Positions 50,318 to 59,106 of a stretch of DNA of 64,000 nt are shown one piece after another. Source of the DNA: an uncultured Alphaproteobacteria bacterium (GTDB lineage: Bacteria > Pseudomonadota > Alphaproteobacteria > RF32 > CAG-239); assembly GCA_949493535.1 (NCBI GenBank), contig CASZWJ010000005.1, positions 24,943 through 88,942 of the forward strand. The letters run 5' to 3'. Numbering within the stretch: the stretch's first letter is position 1; each line of letters begins with the position of its first letter. The notes beneath the pieces were generated by a model. It did not search any database and was not told the origin of the DNA. It saw only the letters and a list, made by a program, of their open reading frames with translations. Made by a program: the position numbers and the translations under genes.

Positions 50318-51035
50318 GGCGTCCTCCCATGCCGGTAAAATCGTTTGGCGCAAATATTTTCAAGCTGCGGTTTTGCAAATGCAGGCGCGGATAGGCAAAA
50401 TCAGTAATCAGCTTTTCGCTGTGTGTGGCAATAACTACAGTTGTGCCGAGTTTGTTAAGCTCGACAAACAATTTCATCAGTTTCGGGGCAATATCGTTGT
50501 CAACGTTGCCGGTAGGTTCGTCGGCGAGCAGCAGGTCAGGCCGGTTAATGACGGCTCGGGCTATGGCAACGCGCTGTTTTTCACCGCCGGAAAGTGTCGC
50601 CGGAGTGGCTTGGATCGAGCGGTCAAGCTCAACCCATTGCAGCAATTCCATAACTCTTTTTTTGACTTCGCGTTCTTCCATGCCGCAAACGCGCAGCGGC
50701 AGGGCAACGTTGTCAAAAGCCGACAAATGGTCAAGCAGGCGGAAATCCTGAAAAACAACGCCGATTTTGCGGCGCAGCATAGCCAGAGAGTCGCGGTTTG
50801 TGAAGTTAACGTTTTTGCCAAAAACGCTGACAATGCCGCGGCTGGGCTTTTGAGCCAAATACATCATGCTTAAAAGCGAAGTCTTTCCGGCGCCGCTTTT
50901 ACCCGTTAAAAAATGGAAAGACCCTTTTTTTAAAGATAACTTGATGTCGCTCAGAATCTCCGGGCCTTGCCCGTAACGGATTCCCACGTTCTGCATGTCG
51001 ATAATAGAACCTGAATTATTGTCGATATTCAGCAA
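50310..51035 (-). CDS. ftsE: Cell division ATP-binding protein FtsE
   Basis: The ATPase of FtsEX. The 241-residue protein has Walker [17 protein letters not shown]-loop [10 protein letters not shown], the signature [14 protein letters not shown] and Walker [13 protein letters not shown]. The start is TTG at 51035 with GAGGAG 10 nt upstream; an in-frame ATG at 50996 would remove 13 residues. The overlap with ftsX indicates translational coupling. Confidence 0.94.
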   Translation of the reverse strand: MLNIDNNSGSIIDMQNVGIRYGQGPEILSDIKLSLKKGSFHFLTGKSGAGKTSLLSMMYLAQKPSRGIVSVFGKNVNFTNRDSLAMLRRKIGVVFQDFRLLDHLSAFDNVALPLRVCGMEEREVKKRVMELLQWVELDRSIQATPATLSGGEKQRVAIARAVINRPDLLLADEPTGNVDNDIAPKLMKLFVELNKLGTTVVIATHSEKLITDFAYPRLHLQNRSLKIFAPNDFTGMGGRHG

Positions 51036-51175
51036 TGATAAAGCTCCTCATAAAAAAATCTGCCCTTATATTAATAGAAGTGTTGCCATAGGTCTACCAA
51101 ATATTTCATTTAATAAAATGGTTTTTTTCTTTGCTTAAATCCAATTTGCGAATATATTGCTTAACAGAGGTAAAA

Positions 51176-52141
51176 ATGCAGATTTATTGTCCAAAATGTA
51201 AGACCGGATATGAAATTGATGCGGCGGTGGTTCCCGAAAAAGGGCGCAAGCTGCGTTGTGCCGTTTGCGGCAGAGTTTTCCGCTGCCTGCCCGAAGATTT
51301 GACTGACGGTTCAAAGCTGCGGACGGCAGAGTTTACCGAAGAAGAAAAATTGCGTTTGGACGGGCAGGGGCATTTGTTGGAAGATGTTCCGGTTGAGCCG
51401 GAAGCAGCAGTAGCGGCCGAGGCTGCCGGGCAGCCACAGCCGGAGGCCGTAACGCAAGAGCCTGCTCTTGAAGCCGATGCCGAAGCGGTTGAACAGAAGA
51501 CAGATGCCGTTACGGAAGCGGAAGAAGGCAGCGGCAAGACCTTGGAAGAGCTTGAAGCTGAAACGCCGGTTGTCGAAAACCAAGATGTGAAAGATATATT
51601 TGAGCGGTTGTCTCGCGAAACAGAGGCTCTTTTTAAGGCGGAAAGCGAAGAAAAATCCGTAAAAAAATATTGGTTCAATTTCAAAAAAGTGTTCGGGCTT
51701 CAAAATCCGCGCCATATAAAATATTATTTGGCGGCTGTTGCAACGTTGCTTTTGTTGTTTTTGTACTATGCCCGTTTTGAGGTTGTGCGAGCTTTCCCGC
51801 TTATGGATTCCGTATACAGGCTTGCCGGAATTAAAGCGTATGTGACAGGCGAGGGGTTGGAGTTTCAAAATGTGTCGCGTCGGGATTTTGAAGAAGATTT
51901 TGTTCGTAAATTTGAGGTTAAGGGGTTTATTGCCAACCAGACATCGAAAACGATTGATATTCCGACAATCAAAGCCGAGCTGTTAGATAATGACGCCCGG
52001 GCTATTCAGGCGAAAAAGGTTGCGCCGGTAATTCCTCTGGTAACAGCCAAGGGAAAGGTGTCGTTCAGTTTTGTTATTGAAAAGCCGTCCAGGTTAAGCA
52101 AGTATATATTTCTGACTTTTGTTGACGGCCCTGCTGATTAA
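51176..52141 (+). CDS. Zinc-ribbon membrane protein (MJ0042 / DUF3426 type)
   Basis: A 321-residue protein with an N-terminal zinc ribbon (CPKCKTGYEI and CAVCGRVFRC), a long acidic, Ala/Glu-rich linker, a membrane helix near residues 180-198, and a C-terminal periplasmic beta domain (FVRKFEVKGFIANQ, VAPVIPLVTAKGKVSFSF) typical of DUF3426. Such proteins are common beside ftsEX in alphaproteobacteria, yet their role is unknown. The ATG at 51176 follows AGAGG; the longer frame was rejected. Confidence 0.85.
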   Translation: MQIYCPKCKTGYEIDAAVVPEKGRKLRCAVCGRVFRCLPEDLTDGSKLRTAEFTEEEKLRLDGQGHLLEDVPVEPEAAVAAEAAGQPQPEAVTQEPALEADAEAVEQKTDAVTEAEEGSGKTLEELEAETPVVENQDVKDIFERLSRETEALFKAESEEKSVKKYWFNFKKVFGLQNPRHIKYYLAAVATLLLLFLYYARFEVVRAFPLMDSVYRLAGIKAYVTGEGLEFQNVSRRDFEEDFVRKFEVKGFIANQTSKTIDIPTIKAELLDNDARAIQAKKVAPVIPLVTAKGKVSFSFVIEKPSRLSKYIFLTFVDGPAD

Positions 52142-52154
52142 TTGATTGAATGGT

Positions 52155-52184
52155 AAAGCCCCGAGTTTTTCGGGGCTTTTTTTT
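52155..52184 (+). terminator. Intrinsic terminator
   Basis: Arms AAAGCCCCGA and TCGGGGCTTT with a 5 nt loop, then T residues. Confidence 0.9.
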
Positions 52185-52232
52185 GTGTTTACCCTAAAGT
52201 TTGTAATAAAAATATTAACGCTTTGTTAAAAT

Positions 52233-52249
52233 TGGCACGCCATTTGCAT
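52233..52249 (+). promoter_or_regulatory. Sigma-54 promoter of the flgF operon
   Basis: TGGCAC-5-TTGCA matches the sigma-54 consensus, with the invariant GG and GC exactly 10 nt apart. It lies 49 nt before flgF, leaving room for a start site about 12 nt downstream and the GGGGAG ribosome site. Confidence 0.85.
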
Positions 52250-52297
52250 ATGTGAAAGCAAAAGATTTAATTATCCAAAACTATTGGGGAGAATATA

Positions 52298-53041
52298 ATG
52301 GATAATACAAAATATATTGCCTTGTCGCGCCAAATGGCGTTGTGGAGACAAATGGATATGGTTTCCAATAACATGGCGAATATGAATACCAGCGGTTATA
52401 AACAGGATGAAGCTGTTTTCAGTTCCTATCTGGTAAAAACCGAAAACGGCAAAGGTTTGGCCGAAGTTCCGCTTGCTTTTACGCAGGAATTTGCAACTTA
52501 TAAGAATTTTGCCGAAGGGATGATTGCCGAAACCGGAAATACTTTCGATTTGGCAATTAAGGGCGATGCGTTTTTTGCCGTCAAAACTGCGGAAGGCGAG
52601 CGTTATACCCGCAAGGGGCAGTTTACGCTTGATGCCGGCGGTATGCTGGTCACTTCAACCGGCGATCCTGTTTTGTCAGAAAACAATGAACCGTTTTTCT
52701 TTGCACCGGGCGAAACGGAAATCTCAATTGCCGAGAATGGCGAAATTACGACGGAAAACGGTACAATCGGCCGCTTAAAACTGGTATCTTTCAATGATAA
52801 TCAGAAACTGCAAAAAACTGCCAATACCATGTTTGCCAACACAAACGGCAACGGTATGGCCTTTGAAAATGACAATGTCCGCGTTTTGCAGGGTGCGGTT
52901 GAGAAATCTAATGTCAACGCGATTGAAGAAATGACCAAACTGGTCAATTTGCAGCGTTCATACGAATATGTTCAGCAGATGATAGACGAAGAACACGACC
53001 GTCTGACGAACACCATTACCGCTTTTGCGACAATGGCATAA
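52298..53041 (+). CDS. flgF: Flagellar proximal rod protein FlgF
   Basis: A 247-residue rod protein. MDNTKYIALSRQMALWRQMD and VSNNMANMNTSGYKQDE form the N-terminal rod motif (usually ANxxTxGfK), DLAIKGDAFFAVKTAEGERY and YTRKGQFTLDAGG lie in the centre, and KSNVNAIEEMTKLVNLQRSY ends it with the C-terminal helix. First gene behind the sigma-54 promoter. Confidence 0.94.
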   Translation: MDNTKYIALSRQMALWRQMDMVSNNMANMNTSGYKQDEAVFSSYLVKTENGKGLAEVPLAFTQEFATYKNFAEGMIAETGNTFDLAIKGDAFFAVKTAEGERYTRKGQFTLDAGGMLVTSTGDPVLSENNEPFFFAPGETEISIAENGEITTENGTIGRLKLVSFNDNQKLQKTANTMFANTNGNGMAFENDNVRVLQGAVEKSNVNAIEEMTKLVNLQRSYEYVQQMIDEEHDRLTNTITAFATMA

Positions 53042-53060
53042 TAATATAAGGGGAATATAA

Positions 53061-53849
53061 ATGAGATCATTAAATATTGGCGCAACCGGAATGCTGGCTC
53101 AGCAAACCAATGTCGACGTCATTTCCAACAATATCGCCAACATGAACACCACGGCTTATACCAAACGCCGTGCCGAGTTTAACGATTTGGTTTATCAGAA
53201 TTACATTCGTCCGGGCGCAACCTCGACTTCTTCGCAAACGATTGTTCCTTCCGGCATACAACTGGGTACCGGTGTCAGAACCGCAGCAGTTTACCGCATT
53301 ACCGAAGGCGGCGGCGTTACCAAAACTGATAACACGCTTGACTTGGCAATCCAGGGCCGCGGCTATTTTCAAATTGAGCTGCCGGAAGGCAAGGGCATTG
53401 CCTATACGCGTGACGGCGCTTTCCAGCGTAACGGTGACGGCGTTATAGTGACCCATGACGGTTATATTGTCCAGCCGGAAATTACCATTCCCGAAGATGC
53501 CGTTGAAATTTATGTAAACAATTCCGGCGAAGTCTGGGTCAAGCAAGACGGCGAAACAGATGAAATAAATGTCGGCCAGCTTGAGCTTGCCACTTTTACC
53601 AATGAAGCAGGCTTGGAAGCAATCGGCAATAATATGTTCACCGAAACTCAGGCTTCCGGCGCTCCGATTTTGGACAATCCGGACACCGAAGGCTTTGGTT
53701 CTATTTTGCAGGGATACCTGACGGCTTCAAACGTCAACCCCGTTTCTGAAATTACCGAATTGGTATCCGCACAGCGCGCTTATGAAATGAACTCAAAAAT
53801 TATCCAGACATCTGACCAGATGCTCAGCACGATTAACCAAATGAAATAA
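53061..53849 (+). CDS. flgG: Flagellar distal rod protein FlgG
   Basis: The 262-residue protein starts MRSLNIGATGMLAQQTNVDV with ISNNIANMNTTAYTKRRAEF, has the LDLAIQGRGYFQIELPEG and YTRDGAFQRNGDG motifs, and ends with the SNVNPVSEITELVSAQRAYE helix. FlgG forms the distal rod. It follows flgF after 19 nt with an AAGGGGAA ribosome site. Confidence 0.96.
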   Translation: MRSLNIGATGMLAQQTNVDVISNNIANMNTTAYTKRRAEFNDLVYQNYIRPGATSTSSQTIVPSGIQLGTGVRTAAVYRITEGGGVTKTDNTLDLAIQGRGYFQIELPEGKGIAYTRDGAFQRNGDGVIVTHDGYIVQPEITIPEDAVEIYVNNSGEVWVKQDGETDEINVGQLELATFTNEAGLEAIGNNMFTETQASGAPILDNPDTEGFGSILQGYLTASNVNPVSEITELVSAQRAYEMNSKIIQTSDQMLSTINQMK

Positions 53850-53861
53850 GGATAGCATTTA

Positions 53862-54572
53862 ATGTCTGCCTTTTTGAAATCCATACTTGCTCTTTTCTGT
53901 ATGACAGCCGCTCTCCCTGCTTTGGCAGGAACGCTGAACGTAACGGAAAGCGATGTTTCCCGCGCTGTGGCGGAAGAATTTGCCGAGCAGGGTCTGGATG
54001 AAGATTTGGAACTGGAATTTTTCGGCGGCAAAAGCAGTTTTGCAATTGAAAACGCTCAAAATGCCAAGATTATGACAAGTGGTTTGAAATATGACGAAAC
54101 GCAAAACAAATTCAGCGTCAGGGTGGAAATTTTTGCCGATGGCCGTTCTGCCGCAATTTCCGATTTGCAGGGAAAATATTATGTGCTTGATGAGGCTTGG
54201 GTGCCCGTCCGCAATATCAATAAAGGCGAAACACTGGCAGAACAGGATTTGAAATCCGTCAAAATCCGCCGCAACCGTCTGAAACCGTCTGTCTTGTCTA
54301 AAAAAGAGCAATTGGTGGAAAAAGAGGCCAAACGTTCGTTGAAAGAAGGCAAACTGATTAATGAACGGGAAGTCGGCAGCCGGATTTTGGTTCGCAAAGG
54401 AGATATTGTCACTTTAGTCTATAAAAGCGGGCAAATGCAAATTACCGCCAAAGGAGAAGCCCTGAATGACGGTGCTAAAAATCAGAAGATTGAGGCCGAA
54501 AATACCAAAAGTAAGAAAAAAGTTTACGGTATCGTGAAGGATGCGGATACTGTTGAAGTAAATTTCCAATAG
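53862..54572 (+). CDS. flgA: Flagellar P-ring chaperone FlgA
   Basis: A 236-residue periplasmic protein with signal peptide (residues 1-22, ending ALA). The N-terminal part is variable; the SAF-like C-terminal domain has WVPVRNINKGETLAEQDLKS, INEREVGSRILVRKGDIVTL and LVYKSGQMQITAKGEALNDG, all FlgA marks. It assists P-ring assembly by FlgI, whose gene is not in the window. Confidence 0.92.
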   Translation: MSAFLKSILALFCMTAALPALAGTLNVTESDVSRAVAEEFAEQGLDEDLELEFFGGKSSFAIENAQNAKIMTSGLKYDETQNKFSVRVEIFADGRSAAISDLQGKYYVLDEAWVPVRNINKGETLAEQDLKSVKIRRNRLKPSVLSKKEQLVEKEAKRSLKEGKLINEREVGSRILVRKGDIVTLVYKSGQMQITAKGEALNDGAKNQKIEAENTKSKKKVYGIVKDADTVEVNFQ

Positions 54573-54586
54573 AGGGGAGCTTTGGA

Positions 54587-55354
54587 ATGAAAATAAATTG
54601 TTGTCAACCGATAATCAGAGGCACCATGGCGCTGCTTGTTGCCACCTCGCTTTCCGGTTGTGCCGGAATGTGGGATCGCCTGACGCATGTCGGTGCCGAG
54701 CCTGCGTTGAGCAAAATTGAAAATCCGACAGAGGCTAAAGGCTATGAGCCGGTTTCTATGCCGATGCCGCCTGAAGTTGAACACCCGCAGAATGCCAATT
54801 CGTTATGGAAAAGAGGATCTACCGGCTTTTTCAAAGACCAGCGGGCTTCTAAGGTCGGCGATATTATTACGGTTAACATCGTTGCAAAAGACGCGGCCAT
54901 TATGGAAAACGAAATGGAGCAAAACCGCGATAATAACAAAGATTCTATGGGCATCAATGCTATGGCCGGCTTTGAAGACAAAGTCAGTTCTTATTTGCCG
55001 AGCGGCAATAATATGAGCACTCTGGTTGATATCACGTCTAACCGTGAAATTGCCGGCGATGGCAAAATTGACCGTAAGGAAAAAATTGATGTGACCATGG
55101 CTGCGATTGTAACCCAAGTTTTGCCGAATGGAAATCTGGTTATTGAAGGAACGCAGGAAATCCGCGTTAGTTACGAGGTTCGTCAGTTAAGCGTAAAAGG
55201 CATTATCCGCCGAGCCGATATCAGCTCTAATAATACCATTCAGTCGGATAAAATTGCCGAGTTGAGAGTTTCTTACGGCGGCAAAGGCATCATCAGCGAT
55301 GTTCAACAGCCGCGTTACGGGCGCCAGTTCTTAGATATCTTGTCGCCGTTCTAA
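54587..55354 (+). CDS. flgH: Flagellar L-ring lipoprotein FlgH
   Basis: A 255-residue outer-membrane lipoprotein with lipobox LSGC (Cys25). SLWKRGSTGFFKDQRASKVG and DIITVNIVAKDAA, GNLVIEGTQEIRVSYEVRQL and GIIRRADISSNNTIQSDKIA are the FlgH blocks. Last gene of the flgF-G-A-H string; a GAGGGGAG ribosome site precedes it. Confidence 0.95.
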   Translation: MKINCCQPIIRGTMALLVATSLSGCAGMWDRLTHVGAEPALSKIENPTEAKGYEPVSMPMPPEVEHPQNANSLWKRGSTGFFKDQRASKVGDIITVNIVAKDAAIMENEMEQNRDNNKDSMGINAMAGFEDKVSSYLPSGNNMSTLVDITSNREIAGDGKIDRKEKIDVTMAAIVTQVLPNGNLVIEGTQEIRVSYEVRQLSVKGIIRRADISSNNTIQSDKIAELRVSYGGKGIISDVQQPRYGRQFLDILSPF

Positions 55355-55676
55355 AAGAGTTTTTGTACCTGCGGTTATTTTCCCTTATGCCGCTGTTGCA
55401 GAAAAAATTATTATGTTCTCAAAAAGCGAGAAAAAATCTCCCCATTTTTTCTCAAATCAGAGCAAAAAGCTCAGGAGACAAAACGGCAGTCTGCCCATTC
55501 CCTTGCAGATTTCCTGATTTTGTTTCCATTCTCCCTAAAAGGCCTGCTGAAAAGCAGAAGCGGACGGCAGGCCTGAGAGGGAAATTTTTTCTCCGTAAAA
55601 AGCTTTAAAAGGCCGGATTCGGAACTATATAAAAAGAAGAATAAATTTAATAATATCAATGTGAAGGAAGCTAAAA
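55355..55676. other. Intergenic stretch with several inverted repeats, no credible gene
   Basis: Between flgH and the FlaF-like gene. Inverted repeats include GAGAAAAAAT/ATTTTTTCTC at about 55428-55453 and AGGCCTGC/GCAGGCCT at about 55542-55576, the second enclosing a CTGC/GCAG hairpin. An 81-codon frame at 55363 has no ribosome site and no protein-like composition. The region may contain the flgH terminator and the promoter of the next gene, whose AACTATATAA resembles a -10. Confidence 0.45.
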
Positions 55677-56351
55677 ATGAACACAACCATAAATCAAATT
55701 GACGATGCGGAAAGAGAAGCTTCGCTGCTTATGGATTATGCCATGGCTTTATCAAAAGCCTCTGCCGGCACTAATGAGCACGAGAAGTTGATTGCCCTCG
55801 ACAATAATTTGAAGCTGTGGGTTGAGATAGAAACATCGCTTAAAAGCGCAAAGAATTTGCTTCCCGAAGCTGTCAAAAATAATCTGTTGAAACTTTCAAA
55901 ATATGTTGAACATTTGACTTTGTCTAAAGGAATTAACATGACAAAGTCGGATTTTAATACACTGGTAAATATCAATATGCAAATTTCCGGCGGCTTGCTG
56001 GAGGCGGTTAAAAATAATCTTGCGGCGGAAGAGGCGTTTTCTTTGCTGAAATGTGCGCTTGATTTGTCAACAGCCCGCGAAAATTCAAATCCCGAAGAGA
56101 TTGCTTCGGCTTTGGATAACAATCTCAAACTTTGGGTTTATATTAAAACGCTGGCTAATTCAAAAGACAGTAAGTTGCCGCAAGAAACTAAGAACAATTT
56201 GGTTAAGCTCGCTGACTATGTTTCTAAAAAAACAATCGAGGTCGGTCGAAATATTGAAGAAATCAACAATAAGGCAATTGATTCGATGATTATGACCAAT
56301 TTGCAGATTAGCGAAGGCCTGATGAGCAACCAGATGCAAAAAGCCTGCTAG
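55677..56351 (+). CDS. FlaF-like flagellar regulator with two tandem domains
   Basis: FlaF, with FlbT, tunes flagellin production in alphaproteobacteria. This 224-residue protein consists of two similar halves. Residues ~17-108 have IALDNNLKLWVEIETSL, LLPEAVKNNLLKLSKYV and NINMQISGGL; residues ~120-216 repeat the pattern with ALDNNLKLWVYIKTL, KLPQETKNNLVKLADYV and MTNLQISEGL. Single-domain FlaF has the same L-x-x-N-x-x-L-W, LP-x-x-x-x-x-x-L and N-x-x-I-x-x-GL order. The gene follows the flgFGAH operon with a GAAGGAAG ribosome site. The assignment is by pattern; the duplication itself is plain. Confidence 0.62.
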   Translation: MNTTINQIDDAEREASLLMDYAMALSKASAGTNEHEKLIALDNNLKLWVEIETSLKSAKNLLPEAVKNNLLKLSKYVEHLTLSKGINMTKSDFNTLVNINMQISGGLLEAVKNNLAAEEAFSLLKCALDLSTARENSNPEEIASALDNNLKLWVYIKTLANSKDSKLPQETKNNLVKLADYVSKKTIEVGRNIEEINNKAIDSMIMTNLQISEGLMSNQMQKAC

Positions 56352-56359
56352 AAAAATAA

Positions 56360-56404
56360 AGCAATAACAAAAGCCCCTTGAAATAAGGGGCTTTTGTTAT
56401 TGTC
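56360..56404. terminator. Strong intrinsic terminator
   Basis: An 18 bp perfect stem with outer arms CAATAACAAAAGCCCCTT and AAGGGGCTTTTGTTATTG and a 5 nt loop follows the FlaF-like gene. Confidence 0.85.
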
Positions 56405-56428
56405 AGGCATATTTTATATTAGATTGTT

Positions 56429-56470
56429 GCGAGCATCGCAAGCGGTTTATCAGCAAACTTTTGCCTTAAG
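56429..56470. repeat. Direct repeat copy 1 downstream of argS
   Basis: A 42 bp unit starting GCGAGCATCGCAAGCGG and ending TTTTGCCTTAAG; copy 2 lies 85 bp to the right with four mismatches. Confidence 0.7.
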
Positions 56471-56513
56471 ACGCAGTCCAAAAATGTCCGATACGGTATT
56501 TACAAAACAATCT

Positions 56514-56555
56514 GCGAGCATCGCGAGCGGTTCGTCAGCAAACTTTTGCCTCAAG
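56514..56555. repeat. Direct repeat copy 2, reaching the argS stop
   Basis: The unit GCGAGCATCGCGAGCGG to TTTTGCCTCAAG ends over the stop codon of argS. A hairpin CTCAAGGC/GCCTTGAG follows inside the argS 3' end. Confidence 0.7.
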
Positions 56556-58296
56556 GCGCTGCCTTGAGCATGACTTCGGGAGCTTCAATGCCGAGCAGAT
56601 AGAGAAGCTGAACCAGAATATCACGAACAAGTTTGGCCAGTTTGAGGCGGGATGAGGCAAGCTCTGCCGATTCGGCATTCATAATTGATGAGACGTTGTA
56701 GAAAGAACTGAAGCATTGCGCCAGCGTATAAACATAATCTGAGATAATACTCGGTTCGTGTTCGCTGTGAGCGCGCATGACTGTATTTCCGAATTGGGCG
56801 ATTTTAAGCGCAAGGTCGCGTTCTTCTTTGTTGGAAATAATGACAGAGCCTTCTGAAATGCCTGCGGTTGCCGCTTTTCGAATAATCGAGTTGATTCGGG
56901 CTACGGCGTATTGGATATAGGGACCGGTCTTGCCTTCAAATTTGGCAAAATCTTCCAGCTCAAAGATATAACCGGAACCGATATTATTTTTAAGGTCTTG
57001 GAACTTGATGGCCGCCATAGCGATTTGCGAAACCATTTTTTCGATTTCAGCTTCGCCGTAACCTTCGACTTCACCCGCCTTCGGCAGGGATTCGCGAACC
57101 TTGTCTTTGGAAAGCTGAATTAAATCTTCCAGATTCATCACGCCGCCGTCACGAGTTTTGAACGGTTTGCCGTCAGCGCCGTTGACCGTGCCGAAACCGA
57201 TATGCATGAACTTGACGTTCGGGGCAATGCCAAGCTTTTCGGAAACTTCAAAAACCTGTTCAAAGTGCAGAGACTGGCGTTTGTCGACAACATAGATGAT
57301 TTCATCGGCTTTCAGGTCGTCATAGCGCATTTTGATAGTGGCGATGTCGGTAACCTGATAAGCAAAACCGCCGTCACTTTTAACCAGAATGACGGGTGGG
57401 CGCTGCTGGTTGTTTTTTTCTTCCAGACGAATAATGGTGGCACCGTCGTCAACTTCGGACATCCCTTTATCTTTGGCAATTTTAACGATTTCAAAGCTTG
57501 CGTCATGAGCGTCGCTTTCGCCGAGCCACAAGTCAAAATGGGCATCCAGTTCGTCATAGTTTTTCTTGACGGCGTCAATCGAAACTTTGCGCAAATGCTG
57601 CCAGGCTTGATAATATTCCGGAACTTTGTCCTGAATTTTGGTAGTCAGCAAACGGGCTTGCTCTTTGGCGCTTTCGTCTTCCTTGCAGCGGATATTGGCT
57701 TGTTTGTAGAAAGCGGAAATTTGGTTAATGTCATAGCTTTCGATTTTGGATAAATCGCCGTCTTGGCGGATAACTTCGGATAAAATCATGCCCATCGGCG
57801 TTCCCCAGTCGCCGAAGTGGACGTCGGAAATAACTTCATTGCCGATGAATTGTTCAATACGGCGGATAGATTCGCCGACAACGGCCGAACGCAGGTGTCC
57901 GACATGGAGAGCCTTGGCGACGTTCGGGCCGCCGAAATCCATAACCACTTTTTTGCGTGCGGATGTTTGGCCGCAGCCGAAACGCTCGTCAGCGGCGGCT
58001 TGGTCAATGATATTGCCGAGGAAGGCGTTGCTTAATGTCAAGTTGATAAAACCGGGGCCGTCGATTGAAACTTTGGCAAAGTCGGAATCTTTTTCCAGTT
58101 CGGCAGCAATCAGGGAAGCAATTTCCCGAGGGTTTTTACGCTCGGACTTTGCCAGAGCCAAGGCGCCGTTGCACTGAAAATCGCTCAAATCAGGACGGTC
58201 GGAAGCTTTTGCAAAAGCAAATTTCGTATCAAGGTTCAACGCCTTAAAAACAGCGTCCAGTTTTTGATTGATAATATTCTCAATAGACAGGTCCAT
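56551..58296 (-). CDS. argS: Arginyl-tRNA synthetase
   Basis: A class I synthetase of 581 residues. The N-terminal Add1 domain ends with the VVMDFGGPNVAKALHVGHLR region that holds the HIGH-type motif HVGH near residue 130. HIGFGTVNGADGKPFKTRDG replaces the KMSKS loop in the way normal for most ArgRS, and the C-terminal DALR anticodon-binding domain (ALKIAQFGNTVMRAHSEHEP and on) is complete. The start ATG follows GGGAAAAATAAACC. Confidence 0.95.
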   Translation of the reverse strand: MDLSIENIINQKLDAVFKALNLDTKFAFAKASDRPDLSDFQCNGALALAKSERKNPREIASLIAAELEKDSDFAKVSIDGPGFINLTLSNAFLGNIIDQAAADERFGCGQTSARKKVVMDFGGPNVAKALHVGHLRSAVVGESIRRIEQFIGNEVISDVHFGDWGTPMGMILSEVIRQDGDLSKIESYDINQISAFYKQANIRCKEDESAKEQARLLTTKIQDKVPEYYQAWQHLRKVSIDAVKKNYDELDAHFDLWLGESDAHDASFEIVKIAKDKGMSEVDDGATIIRLEEKNNQQRPPVILVKSDGGFAYQVTDIATIKMRYDDLKADEIIYVVDKRQSLHFEQVFEVSEKLGIAPNVKFMHIGFGTVNGADGKPFKTRDGGVMNLEDLIQLSKDKVRESLPKAGEVEGYGEAEIEKMVSQIAMAAIKFQDLKNNIGSGYIFELEDFAKFEGKTGPYIQYAVARINSIIRKAATAGISEGSVIISNKEERDLALKIAQFGNTVMRAHSEHEPSIISDYVYTLAQCFSSFYNVSSIMNAESAELASSRLKLAKLVRDILVQLLYLLGIEAPEVMLKAAP

Positions 58297-58386
58297 GGTT
58301 TATTTTTCCCGAATTATATTTCTTTAAAGCCGAATTTATAGTATAATGTCTTTATCAGACAACAGAGCATACTTTATAAAAGAAAA

Positions 58387-59106
58387 ATGAAAAACACAAT
58401 AGCAAAATCGGCGCCTTTTTCTATTATTTCTGCCCCTGACATCAAGGATTTGGCGGATGTAAACTATTGGATTTTTGATATTGACGACACGTTGTACCCG
58501 AAATCGAGCGGGCTGGACAAGCTGATTCAGGATTCGATAACCAGGCATATCTGCCTGTACTTGGGAATAGGCGAGGACGAAGCCAGAGAATTGTGTGTTG
58601 ACTATTATCATCAATATGGTTCAACGATTTGCGGATTGATGAAAACAACGGATATTAAGCCGCGCAAATTCGTGCGGGAAGTTCACCAAAATCTTGATTT
58701 AAGCTGTATAAAGCCCAATCCTCGGCTGGATAAAGCCTTATCAAAACTTCACGGCAGAAAATACGTGTTCACCAATGGCAGCTATTGCCATGGTTTGAGA
58801 ATTTGCAAAAAGCTGGGAATTGAAAAAAACATCGACGGATTTTTCGGCGCGCAAAGCACAAATTTCATTCCCAAGCCGGACCCGCGCGCATTTAAGGAAT
58901 TTTTTGTCCGCTATCAGATTAATCCCGAAGAAGCGATATTTTTTGACGACAGTTTCAAAAATCTGGCCGCCATTCATAAAATGGGAACCAAAACAGTCTG
59001 GATTGCGGAATCGCAGCAGGAACTGGACAATTATAAAATTCTGCCGCCTTATGTTGACTATGCGACGGCCGACATTACTTCGTGGTTGGAAGAACTGGTA
59101 TGTTGA
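58387..59106 (+). CDS. HAD-family pyrimidine 5'-nucleotidase-like phosphatase (second copy)
   Basis: The 239-residue protein has WIFDIDDTLYPKSSGL (DxDxT nucleophile), YVFTNGSYCHGLRIC (motif II), KPDPRAFKEF and EAIFFDDSFKNLAAI (motif IV). It belongs to the same SDT1/PHM8-like branch as the gene at 16234, and both share the NTL-Y / DTLYP-type start. Its 3' end overlaps the convergent lipoprotein gene by 32 nt. Substrate is probably a nucleotide monophosphate. Confidence 0.87.
   Translation: MKNTIAKSAPFSIISAPDIKDLADVNYWIFDIDDTLYPKSSGLDKLIQDSITRHICLYLGIGEDEARELCVDYYHQYGSTICGLMKTTDIKPRKFVREVHQNLDLSCIKPNPRLDKALSKLHGRKYVFTNGSYCHGLRICKKLGIEKNIDGFFGAQSTNFIPKPDPRAFKEFFVRYQINPEEAIFFDDSFKNLAAIHKMGTKTVWIAESQQELDNYKILPPYVDYATADITSWLEELVC

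Noticed and set aside
55363..55608. 81-codon frame after flgH
   Set aside because: Non-ATG start, no ribosome site, low-complexity basic composition, and it runs through inverted repeats.
56551..58296. ArgS without a KMSKS motif
   Set aside because: Most arginyl-tRNA synthetases lack a canonical KMSKS; the rest of the protein is complete.
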